Source: a virus. From it: DNA of 52,785 nt. Both the position numbers and the translations under genes were made by a program. Location of the stretch: positions 1 through 52,785 of the IMG/VR virus record IMGVR_UViG_3300046006_001177; one strand, given 5' to 3'. Shown here in pieces: positions 23,091 through 28,677 of this stretch (positions are counted from its first letter, which is position 1; every line of letters begins with the position of its first letter). The notes under the pieces were generated by a model. It did not search any database. It was not told where the DNA came from and was given only the letters and a program-made list of their open reading frames with translations.

Positions 23091-24199
23091 ATCAGCATGT
23101 ACCTCCACACTGGGTTAGACCGACTGATGTTCTCGGTGTCGATCCGGCACCAGTTGGCAGCGTTCACCAAGTTGGCCGACGGACAAGAGAAGTTGTACTT
23201 CGCCTCGGTCATGGCGATGAAGTGGTCAAGAATCGGGATGCACGATACCTTTCTGTTGGGCAGGTGATGATACCCGCCTGGCAGCTGATCGCTACGGTCA
23301 ACCACGTTTGTGCAAGATTTAATTGTCGTGGCCAGCGTTGGATCATCCGACAACAGGTGCCGCTCCCGCACGAACCGGCTCATCCAATCCAGATCGTTCA
23401 GGATAGTCCGCAGCGGCGGCAGGATCGTCTCTGTGCGTAGCTTGTCACCACCCCGCAGGAACATGGTGCCAACGTCATCAGGGTACTCAGAACCGGCGTA
23501 GGTATTGATGGCGTAGGCTACCTCCCGATACCAGCCCTCTTTGAGATCGGCGTACTCCGCAGCCATCTCGTCCGGCAGGTTCAGCATACGCTCCCGCATA
23601 TCTTCGAACACGACCATCGGCAGATCACCCTTGGTGAACTCGAAGACATCGGCAAAGATCTCCTCGAAGGGTTCGTCGTAACTCCACCAGTTGCCAGACA
23701 GATCCACCCGCAGCTGGAAGCCTCTCAGCTCTGCGTCGATAGCAGCAGCAATGATGTTCTCAATGATGGAGAAGAGGCCAGAATTGCGTGGCCGGTAGCT
23801 AACATGGCCATGGAAAGCCCTGCCTCCGGGCGTGATTGTCTGGCGGGCAAAGCCTTGGTACAGGTAGTACTGATCCTCGTCGATGTTGTACCGACGCGCA
23901 GCCCGCTCGAATCCCAGACAGCCGACGATCTCCTGCTTCAGCAGGAAGTTTCTCGGTAGCTGGTCTGGCAGGTAGGGGTCAATCTCCTCCCATTCAAAGC
24001 CGCCCCAGTACGCCATACGCGCGAGGATGGCAGCCATGCGGTCGGTCTGCCGGTAGTTCTTGGCCATCTCCAGCGTCTTGTCGATGCCAGCATAGAGCTG
24101 TGCAAACTGCTGCTTGCACATCAGATCCACCAGCTCATGAATGTCCTCGACGAAGCCGACCGGCTCGCCAGGTATTCGGTATCTGTGAAATTGAATCAT
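23087..24199 (-). CDS. Putative GT23-type fucosyltransferase
   Basis: 370 residues. Residues 138-175 (RPRNSGLFSIIENIIAAAID, then RVDLSGNWWSYDEPF) fit the N-terminal lobe of eukaryote-like fucosyltransferases. Residues 246-257 MFLRGGDKLRTE resemble FUT8 'VHVRRTDKVGTE'; 282-289 LLSDDPTL resembles 'LATDDPSL'; GGYHH at 308-312 and ILDHFIAMTEAKYNFSCPSA near 323-342 resemble FUT8 'ILDIHFLSQADFLVCTFSS'. I infer an inverting GT-B enzyme using GDP-fucose, which the phage can make (gmd, fcl). Odd place: inside the replication operon. No signal peptide. Confidence 0.65.
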   Translation of the reverse strand: MIQFHRYRIPGEPVGFVEDIHELVDLMCKQQFAQLYAGIDKTLEMAKNYRQTDRMAAILARMAYWGGFEWEEIDPYLPDQLPRNFLLKQEIVGCLGFERAARRYNIDEDQYYLYQGFARQTITPGGRAFHGHVSYRPRNSGLFSIIENIIAAAIDAELRGFQLRVDLSGNWWSYDEPFEEIFADVFEFTKGDLPMVVFEDMRERMLNLPDEMAAEYADLKEGWYREVAYAINTYAGSEYPDDVGTMFLRGGDKLRTETILPPLRTILNDLDWMSRFVRERHLLSDDPTLATTIKSCTNVVDRSDQLPGGYHHLPNRKVSCIPILDHFIAMTEAKYNFSCPSANLVNAANWCRIDTENISRSNPVWRYMLI

Positions 24200-24432
24200 C
24201 GTCCTATTATCCTTTCCGCTATCTCGTCCGGCCGCAGCTCACGGCAGGTGTGGCAGATCATTGCCGCCCGCTCCCGCTCTTGCTCCACAGTCAGTGTGTA
24301 GAACTGCATCAGACAGGCGAGATCGCCGTCCATGCCCTCATCTGTGTGAACGAACTGCTTGCCCGTCCACTCATGCTTCACCCACGGCAGGATGCCCGCA
24401 AGCTCCGCCAGTCTCAAGACTTCTTCCCGCAT
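24196..24432 (-). CDS. Small unknown protein (78 aa), first gene of replication operon
   Basis: Start at ATG 24432 (MREEVLRLAELAGILPWVKH) with GGGAGG seven bases before it; the longer frame to 24570 would run through the promoter. Contains a CHTC pair near the end (MICHTCRELRPDEIAER). Helical, unknown family. Its leader carries two copies of a CTAGAT(G/A)TAG motif. Confidence 0.7.
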   Translation of the reverse strand: MREEVLRLAELAGILPWVKHEWTGKQFVHTDEGMDGDLACLMQFYTLTVEQERERAAMICHTCRELRPDEIAERIIGR

Positions 24433-24442
24433 CACGACCTCC

Positions 24443-24504
24443 CTATATCTAGTAATCCACTGTGCTACTACATCTAGGATAGTACAACACATGATTCCTG
24501 TCAA
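24443..24504 (-). promoter_or_regulatory. Leftward consensus promoter of the replication operon, with repeats
   Basis: Minus strand TTGACA (24499-24504), 17-base spacer, TATCCT (24476-24481). CTAGATGTAG (24468-24477) overlaps the -10 end and CTAGATATAG lies 25 bp further on (24443-24452). The first 10-mer is also in the spacer of the divergent rightward promoter near 25503, so one regulator may act on both. Confidence 0.85.
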
Positions 24505-24814
24505 CACCCGTCTATTGTGAGTTCCGCGTTTAGGTTCCCCATGGGTGATAGCCCCTACCCTGCGCAGCACTGTTGGGGGGTATCACTCCTGCCCAGATAC
24601 AGCTATGGCTGATCCTAGCAATCCCAGAAGGCCGCGATTATCTCGATGGGGAAGATGTCTCACCACTGGCTTCCCCCTCTTGTGCCATCCCTCACGGACA
24701 GGTGGCGTGGCTCGCAGGCGGGTGAGACCTCGGCCAGTGTATTCTCGACGGCAGCCCATGCAGGCTCACTACTATCGCGGTCGGCGCGCCCGGCTACCTG
24801 CCGGGACAGGTAAC
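24505..24814. other. 310-base non-coding stretch rich in inverted repeats
   Basis: No supported gene. Inverted repeats: GTGATA-g-CCCC (24545-24555) with GGGG..TATCAC (24575-24586); GGGGAAG (24648-24654) with CTTCCCC (24670-24676); GTCTCACC (24657-24664) with GGTGAGAC (24721-24728); and CCCGGC-TACCT-GCCGGG (24789-24805), which lies ten bases after the stop of the 89-residue gene on the minus strand. It may be a structured RNA, a replication origin or a terminator region. Confidence 0.4.
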
Positions 24815-25084
24815 TTACTTCGTTGGCTCGTCAACAATCTTCCCACGCTCAATACCCACGCGGTGCTTGATTTCAACGGCGTAATACGTGTAATCCACAT
24901 GACCGCGACCAGCCATGTCGGCTGCAAACTTGCGACAGCACTCTATAGCTGAGTCAAGTGAATCGTGGAGGTATTTGAAATTGGCGCGAGTGCCAGATGG
25001 ACACCGCAAAAATACGGCGTACTGCGGAGATGCAGCTTCATGCAATTGCTGCACAGATTGTCTTCTTGTTGGCTCGCCGTTCAT
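24815..25084 (-). CDS. Small unknown protein (89 aa)
   Basis: MNGEPTRRQSVQQLHEAASP, YAVFLRCPSGTRANFKYLHD, ending KIVDEPTK. Has AAGGATGGGAAC upstream of its ATG. A compact alpha/beta domain is plausible. It lies alone between the candidate RNA (25117-25267) and the inverted-repeat stretch, so it may be made by read-through from the RNA promoter. Confidence 0.6.
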   Translation of the reverse strand: MNGEPTRRQSVQQLHEAASPQYAVFLRCPSGTRANFKYLHDSLDSAIECCRKFAADMAGRGHVDYTYYAVEIKHRVGIERGKIVDEPTK

Positions 25085-25116
25085 GTTCCCATCCTTTATC
25101 TGATGGTCGCGGCTGC

Positions 25117-25267
25117 CAATAAAAAAGCCCAGTTAAGAAGGCTTTAGGCTTGGTTTGCCGCATATAGAGGGTGCAACACCACCATCTCTACAGCTTTGAC
25201 GAAGCCGCCTTAACTGGGCGCTCTTTCGCTGTGTTGCGCTACTGTTCGGCACCACCCGGAAACAGAT
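25117..25267 (-). ncRNA. Candidate structured RNA closed by an 18-bp stem
   Basis: Minus strand: GCCCAGTTAAGGCGGCTT (25219-25202) pairs with AAGCCTTCTTAACTGGGC (25144-25127) with two mismatches, then TTTTTT. Inside is a second hairpin: TAGAG-AT-GGTG, loop GTGTTG, CACC-CTCTA. A promoter-like TTGCAA (25297-25302), 17-base spacer, TACAGT (25274-25279) would give a start near 25267 and a transcript of about 150 bases. No family recognised; it could instead be a long terminator/attenuator for the 89-residue gene. Confidence 0.5.
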
Positions 25268-25319
25268 AGCTCGACTGTACTTTATTTCAATCTATTTTGC
25301 AAGGCAGTCGGCGCGGACG

Positions 25320-25352
25320 AAAAAAACCCCCAGCAAGGGGAGTGGCTGGGGG
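25320..25352 (-). terminator. Intrinsic terminator of the small RNA
   Basis: Minus strand CCCCCAGC, 10-base loop CACTCCCCTT, GCTGGGGG, then TTTTTTT. Very strong. No protein gene lies upstream of it on this strand, so it must end a short non-coding transcript. Confidence 0.9.
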
Positions 25353-25394
25353 AAATTGCCGCTGCGAAGAAGCCGCGAAGGGAGTATCGCGGAC
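25320..25394 (-). ncRNA. Candidate 75-base small RNA with C-rich loops
   Basis: Bounded by a promoter (25401-25429) and the terminator above. Hairpin 1: CCGCGA (25392-25387), loop TACTCCCT, TCGCGG (25378-25373). Hairpin 2 is the terminator with loop CACTCCCCTT. Both loops carry CUCCC, complementary to Shine-Dalgarno sequences, including AAGGGAG before the gene at 25558 (seven pairs) and AGGGAG before the gene at 24432. This recalls bacterial small RNAs with anti-Shine-Dalgarno loops. Existence as a transcript is inferred. Confidence 0.6.
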
Positions 25395-25400
25395 GGACAA

Positions 25401-25429
25401 ACAATATCACCATCGGCCTAATCTGGCAA
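25401..25429 (-). promoter_or_regulatory. Promoter of the small RNA
   Basis: Minus strand TTGCCA (25424-25429), 17-base spacer, TATTGT (25401-25406). The palindromic operator ends two bases upstream of the -35 box, a position that suits an activator or a repressor that blocks polymerase. Confidence 0.65.
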
Positions 25430-25431
25430 CG

Positions 25432-25446
25432 TGGTAACCGTTACCA
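25432..25446. promoter_or_regulatory. 15-bp palindromic operator, copy 2
   Basis: TGGTAACCGTTACCA, identical to the copy at 15975-15989 read on the other strand. It abuts the -35 of the small-RNA promoter and lies 46 bp upstream of the -35 of the rightward promoter at 25493. Confidence 0.75.
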
Positions 25447-25492
25447 CCCTTTGCCTACATGGCAACACATTGTTCTGGTATGAATAAACCTG

Positions 25493-25521
25493 TTGACATA
25501 GACTAGATGTAGCAATAGTAT
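25493..25521 (+). promoter_or_regulatory. Rightward consensus promoter of the recombination/sugar operon
   Basis: TTGACA (25493-25498), 17-base spacer, TAGTAT (25516-25521). The spacer contains CTAGATGTAG (25503-25512), also found at the leftward promoter near 24468. It drives at least the XRE gene and probably much of the tightly packed rightward gene series that follows. Confidence 0.85.
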
Positions 25522-25557
25522 TCTATTCGGGAGTACAACAGATGAAAGGGAGAATGT

Positions 25558-26181
25558 ATGAGCATCATCACGGAGAAGATTGTTTTAACCGTTGAGCTGG
25601 CCTCGTTCGTGGCAGTCACCAAACACGCGAAGGATGAGCTGGTCAACCAATTTTATTTAACCCTGCACCAGATGGGCAGGAGGCACGATTTCTTAGTCGG
25701 CATAGTGAGCTGGGAGGGCGGGCCAAAGGTAGCGCCTGTCATCGAACCGCTGTGGGAAGAAGTGAAGAAGCCCAAGCTAGTCAGGGCTACCAAAAATCTA
25801 TCCCTTGCAGAATACATACAAGAGAAACGTCTGGCGGCTGGTCTATCGCAGGTGAAGCTGGGCAGAGTGATGGGCATGTCAGATTCATGCGTCAGTCTTT
25901 GGGAGTCTGGCAAAGCCGCCCCTATCCGCTCCAACCTGTCAAAGATTGCAAAGGCGCTCAATTGTTCCAAGAACCACCTTAACAAGCTCTGGCTTAAAGA
26001 AATGAATGACAGAAAATTATCCAAGGGGATAGCCAATGAAGTTGACCAACAAGCACAACCTGCCGCAGACATTCGTGAACGTGATACAGCGGCCGACGTA
26101 CAGCCGTGGCAGCAGCGAGATATCCGTCACGGAGATTCTTTCGCCACCGCAAATAGTTCAATTACGACGACGACATTCTGA
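25558..26181 (+). CDS. XRE-family transcriptional regulator
   Basis: 207 residues; start ATG with AAGGGAG upstream. Residues 1-75 are an unknown alpha/beta N-terminal region; residues 83-137 are a Cro/CI-type HTH (LAEYIQEKRLAAGLSQVKLG, RVMGMSDSCVSLWESGKAAP, LSKIAKALNC). The last 48 residues are low-complexity and are read in a second frame over the start of the nuclease gene, an unusual 146-base overlap. Likely controls the divergent promoters beside it. A frameshift near 26030 that removed a normal stop is an alternative. Confidence 0.8.
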   Translation: MSIITEKIVLTVELASFVAVTKHAKDELVNQFYLTLHQMGRRHDFLVGIVSWEGGPKVAPVIEPLWEEVKKPKLVRATKNLSLAEYIQEKRLAAGLSQVKLGRVMGMSDSCVSLWESGKAAPIRSNLSKIAKALNCSKNHLNKLWLKEMNDRKLSKGIANEVDQQAQPAADIRERDTAADVQPWQQRDIRHGDSFATANSSITTTTF

Positions 26182-26914
26182 CCAGATCGAAGTAGACGCA
26201 GCAGATCAGGTCTGGTCTCTGTTCGGGTCAGCAGTCCACAACATCCTGCAACATGGCAAGGATGACAACCATGTCGTGGAAGAACGGCTGTTCACGCAGT
26301 TCAACAACTGGAGCATCAGCGGCCAGATTGACTTGCAGGAATACCAGTCTGACGGCAGCGTAGTCATCAGCGACTACAAGGTCACCTCTGCGTGGGCAGT
26401 ACAGCAGGAGAAGACCGAATGGATAGACCAGCTGAACATCTACGCATGGCTGGTCGAGCGTGTGAAGTCTGTGCCTGTTACTGGTCTGAAGATCGTCGGC
26501 ATCGTGCGGGATTGGAGCCGTAGAGAAGCGGCAAACAAAGAGACCTACCCGCAAGCACCGGTGGTGGTAATTGACATCCCGCTGTGGGAAGGACTTGTAC
26601 GCGAGAACTACATTCGTGACCGGCTGAACATGCACAACGAGGCGAACTTCTCGGCCGTCAGCGGTGAGATGCCAGCGTGTACGTCAGAGGAAATGTGGGA
26701 GAAGCCCACGACTTACGCAGTCATGCGCGAGTTTGGCAAGCGGGCAAAGAAAGTATTTCTGTTTAAGCAGGAGGCCGAAGCGTACCTGGCCGAGCAGAAA
26801 GGTACGCACTTCATTGAAACCCGCGAGGGCGGCAGGACGCGCTGTGAATCTTTCTGTCAGGTCGCCCCATTTTGTGAGCAGTACAAAACCTACCGTAAGG
26901 AGAATGACAAATGA
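26036..26914 (+). CDS. RecB/Cas4-like PD-(D/E)XK exonuclease
   Basis: 292 residues; AAGGGG before the ATG. Nuclease motifs in order: FGSAVHNIL (His68), VVEERLF, SGQIDLQEY (Asp99), VISDYKVTSAW (Asp113, Lys115) and DQLNIYAWL (Gln132, Tyr136). Cysteines at PACTSEEMW and the C-terminal cluster RCESFCQVAPFCEQY could hold an iron-sulfur cluster as in Cas4/AddB, but this is only suggested. Together with the ERF protein it forms a phage recombination pair: end resection followed by strand annealing. Confidence 0.87.
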   Translation: MKLTNKHNLPQTFVNVIQRPTYSRGSSEISVTEILSPPQIVQLRRRHSDQIEVDAADQVWSLFGSAVHNILQHGKDDNHVVEERLFTQFNNWSISGQIDLQEYQSDGSVVISDYKVTSAWAVQQEKTEWIDQLNIYAWLVERVKSVPVTGLKIVGIVRDWSRREAANKETYPQAPVVVIDIPLWEGLVRENYIRDRLNMHNEANFSAVSGEMPACTSEEMWEKPTTYAVMREFGKRAKKVFLFKQEAEAYLAEQKGTHFIETREGGRTRCESFCQVAPFCEQYKTYRKENDK

Positions 26915-27060
26915 AATATCTGATCGCTATCTGGGCACTCGCCTCCGCATCACTGGCCTACGCAGGCTGCACATCGAACAGCTTCTGTGACAACCAAGGC
27001 CGCTGCACTTTCTGCACGACCTGCTGCTACGGCGGTTCCTGCCATACCACTTGCAGCTAA
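26911..27060 (+). CDS. Secreted 8-cysteine miniprotein (49 aa)
   Basis: Start overlaps the nuclease stop (ATGA) with AAGGAG upstream. Residues 1-18 form a signal peptide (MKYLIAIWALASASLAYA) with an AYA cleavage site; the remaining ~31 residues contain eight Cys (GCTSNSFCDNQGRC, TFCTTCCYGGSC, HTTC). A disulfide-rich periplasmic or extracellular peptide is expected. A lipoprotein reading (AYAGC) is possible but the lipobox is poor. No family recognised; odd between a nuclease and an annealing protein. Confidence 0.75.
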   Translation: MKYLIAIWALASASLAYAGCTSNSFCDNQGRCTFCTTCCYGGSCHTTCS

Positions 27061-27080
27061 TAACAATCTAGGGAGAAACA

Positions 27081-27779
27081 ATGAAAGCCATTGCCAGCGC
27101 ACTGGTCAAGGCGCAGCGGGAGTTCGGACCCGCGCTGAAGACCAGTACCAACCCACACTTCCGCAGTAAGTATGCCGATCTGTCGGCCTGCATCGAGGCG
27201 GTGATTGATGCTCTGAACAACAACAACATCTACCTGATGCAGTTAACAGAAGAGCATGAGTCTGGTGTAAAGGTTTCCACTACCTTCATCCATGAGTCAG
27301 GGGAGCAGATCTCCGGCGGCAGTCTGTTCATGCCAGCGTCCAAGCAGGATCCCCAGGGTTTTGGCAGCGCCTTGAGCTATGCCCGCCGTTATAGCCTGAT
27401 GGCAGCCTGCGGCATCGCCCCAGAAGACGACGATGCCAACTCTGCTAGGCCACCTGTCGTTGCGCCGAAGGTCGTAGCAAAACCTCCAGAACCTCCAAAA
27501 CCTACACCCGTTCCACCCAAGCACATCGAAGGCAAGGACAAGGAATGGCAGATCAAAGTATCTGCTGATCCCGGCACCAACTTTGATGACTGGCTTGCTG
27601 TCATTGTGGAGTCGACGGTCACAGCGCTGGACGTTGCTGAGTCTCGGCAGCAGGTGCTAGACATCTGGCGTACCAACATTGACATCTACCAGAAGATTGA
27701 GAAGCTGGATCCAGAAGCCTACAAGGAAATGCTGGCCACCTTCAGCACTTACAAGGGAGCATTCAAAGATGGCGAGTAA
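27081..27779 (+). CDS. erf: ERF single-strand annealing protein
   Basis: 232 residues. The N-terminal ERF domain is clear: IASALVKAQREFGPALKTST, NPHFRSKYADLSACIEAV, SGGSLFMPASKQDPQGFGSA, LSYARRYSLMAACGI, then a Pro-rich linker (PPEPPKPTPVPP) and a helical C-terminal domain. ERF proteins anneal complementary single strands during recombination, circularisation and repair. It pairs functionally with the exonuclease two genes upstream. Confidence 0.92.
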   Translation: MKAIASALVKAQREFGPALKTSTNPHFRSKYADLSACIEAVIDALNNNNIYLMQLTEEHESGVKVSTTFIHESGEQISGGSLFMPASKQDPQGFGSALSYARRYSLMAACGIAPEDDDANSARPPVVAPKVVAKPPEPPKPTPVPPKHIEGKDKEWQIKVSADPGTNFDDWLAVIVESTVTALDVAESRQQVLDIWRTNIDIYQKIEKLDPEAYKEMLATFSTYKGAFKDGE

Positions 27780-28044
27780 TCCTAACACCGGCAAGCTGAA
27801 CTACAGCAAGAAGAAGCTTCATCCTAAGTCACCAGACCTGTACGGCGAACTGATACTGGAGCGCCAGTACGTCAAGAGCTTGCTGGAAGCAACAGACGAG
27901 GATGAGCTTCTCATCAAGCTGGACGCGTGGCAGAACGACGGGAACTACGGCACCTACTTCTCTCTCAAGGTCAACACTTGGAAGAAGCCAGAGCAACCCG
28001 CTCCTGCTCCTACTCCCGTTGACGATACGGACGTTCCCTTCTGA
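27769..28044 (+). CDS. Small protein with SSB-like acidic tail (91 aa)
   Basis: Start ATG 27769 overlaps the erf stop by 11 bases (MASNPNTGKLNYSKKKLHPK). The body has strands (LDAWQNDGNYGTYFSLKVNTW) and the end is a Pro-rich linker plus DDTDVPF, which mimics the C-terminal tip of bacterial SSB (DDDIPF). It may be a minimal single-strand-binding protein or a decoy for SSB-binding host proteins; the fold is not proven. Confidence 0.65.
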   Translation: MASNPNTGKLNYSKKKLHPKSPDLYGELILERQYVKSLLEATDEDELLIKLDAWQNDGNYGTYFSLKVNTWKKPEQPAPAPTPVDDTDVPF

Positions 28045-28052
28045 GGTGAGCC

Positions 28053-28268
28053 ATGCGAGAACAATCAAACGCGCTTATCGACCACCTGCTGGAGCGATTC
28101 AATCTAGGCACAGATGCAGCGTTGGCTAGGATGATGGAGCTTCAGCCGCCGGTCATCTCAAAGATGCGGCACGGCAAGATGTCCCTGACGCCCAACTTCA
28201 TCCTGAAGGTACACGACACGTTTGACATCCCTATCAAAGAGATCAAGAAGATAGCTGATGTCCGCTAA
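28053..28268 (+). CDS. Small HTH protein, Cro-like (71 aa)
   Basis: MREQSNALIDHLLERFNLGT, DAALARMMELQPPVISKMRH, GKMSLTPNFILKVHDTFDIP. The HTH 'DAALARMMELQPPVISKMRHG' spans about residues 21-41. A Cro-size DNA-binding protein that could compete with the XRE regulator at the divergent promoters. Overlaps the next gene by 11 bases. Confidence 0.75.
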   Translation: MREQSNALIDHLLERFNLGTDAALARMMELQPPVISKMRHGKMSLTPNFILKVHDTFDIPIKEIKKIADVR

Positions 28269-28575
28269 GTCACCGACGCAGCGCAGTCTTGAGCATCTGC
28301 GGGAGCTGGGCTATCACTGCGAAGTGGTGGAGAAGTGGAACCCGTGGAAGCGTGTACGTCAGGATCTCTGGGGATGGTGTGACATCTTGGCTATCCGCAG
28401 GGATGAAGTGCTAGCCGTGCAGGTAACGGCGGCTGGCGTGGCGGCCAGGATCAAGAAGATCCAGGAGTCGGACACCATCGCCCGTGTCAGAGAAGCAGGC
28501 ATCAGAGTGGAAGTGCATGGCTGGACTAAGCGGGCAAGCGGTAAGTACGTGCTGCGAGTGGAGGATATAAGTTGA
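28258..28575 (+). CDS. PD-(D/E)XK-like nuclease domain protein (105 aa)
   Basis: MSAKSPTQRSLEHLRELGYH, then KWNPWKRVRQDLWGWCDILA, then VLAVQVTAAGVAARIKKI. The arrangement 'RxDLWGxxDIL...LAVQVT' resembles a small restriction-endonuclease-like core where the usual E-x-K is Q-V-T, so metal chemistry may be altered or lost. Could act as a junction or repair nuclease in the recombination operon. Its stop overlaps the next start (TGATG). Confidence 0.6.
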   Translation: MSAKSPTQRSLEHLRELGYHCEVVEKWNPWKRVRQDLWGWCDILAIRRDEVLAVQVTAAGVAARIKKIQESDTIARVREAGIRVEVHGWTKRASGKYVLRVEDIS

Positions 28576-28652
28576 TGGAAACGATCCAGTTTGAGTCGGT
28601 CAAGGTTGGCATGAAGCAGGACAACTCCGGCTACATCCTGACGCTGCGTTGA
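28575..28652 (+). pseudogene. 5' remnant (25 codons) of the gene split by the HNH element
   Basis: Starts in a TGATG overlap with the gene before it, the normal position for the next gene of the operon, and reads METIQFESVKVGMKQDNSGY plus ILTLR, then stops at TGA. The same protein start (MSHPQFECVKVSLKQDNSGY, ILTLR) begins the intact gene at 29220. So this is the original start, cut off by insertion of the HNH element after codon 25. Confidence 0.85.
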
Positions 28653-28677
28653 CAAAGTACCGTTCGTGTAGCATGAT
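28649..28677 (+). promoter_or_regulatory. Promoter of the HNH element
   Basis: TTGACA (28649-28654), 17-base spacer, CATGAT (28672-28677), then AGGAGG and the HNH start codon. The -35 box is created at the insertion joint, its first base or two belonging to the host gene. Confidence 0.55.

Noticed and set aside
24433-24570. 46-codon N-terminal extension of the 78-residue gene
   Set aside because: It would read through the consensus promoter and leader.
25127-25219. Inverted repeat read as a miniature transposon
   Set aside because: No target-site duplication is visible, and the T-tract plus promoter-like sequence fit an RNA better.
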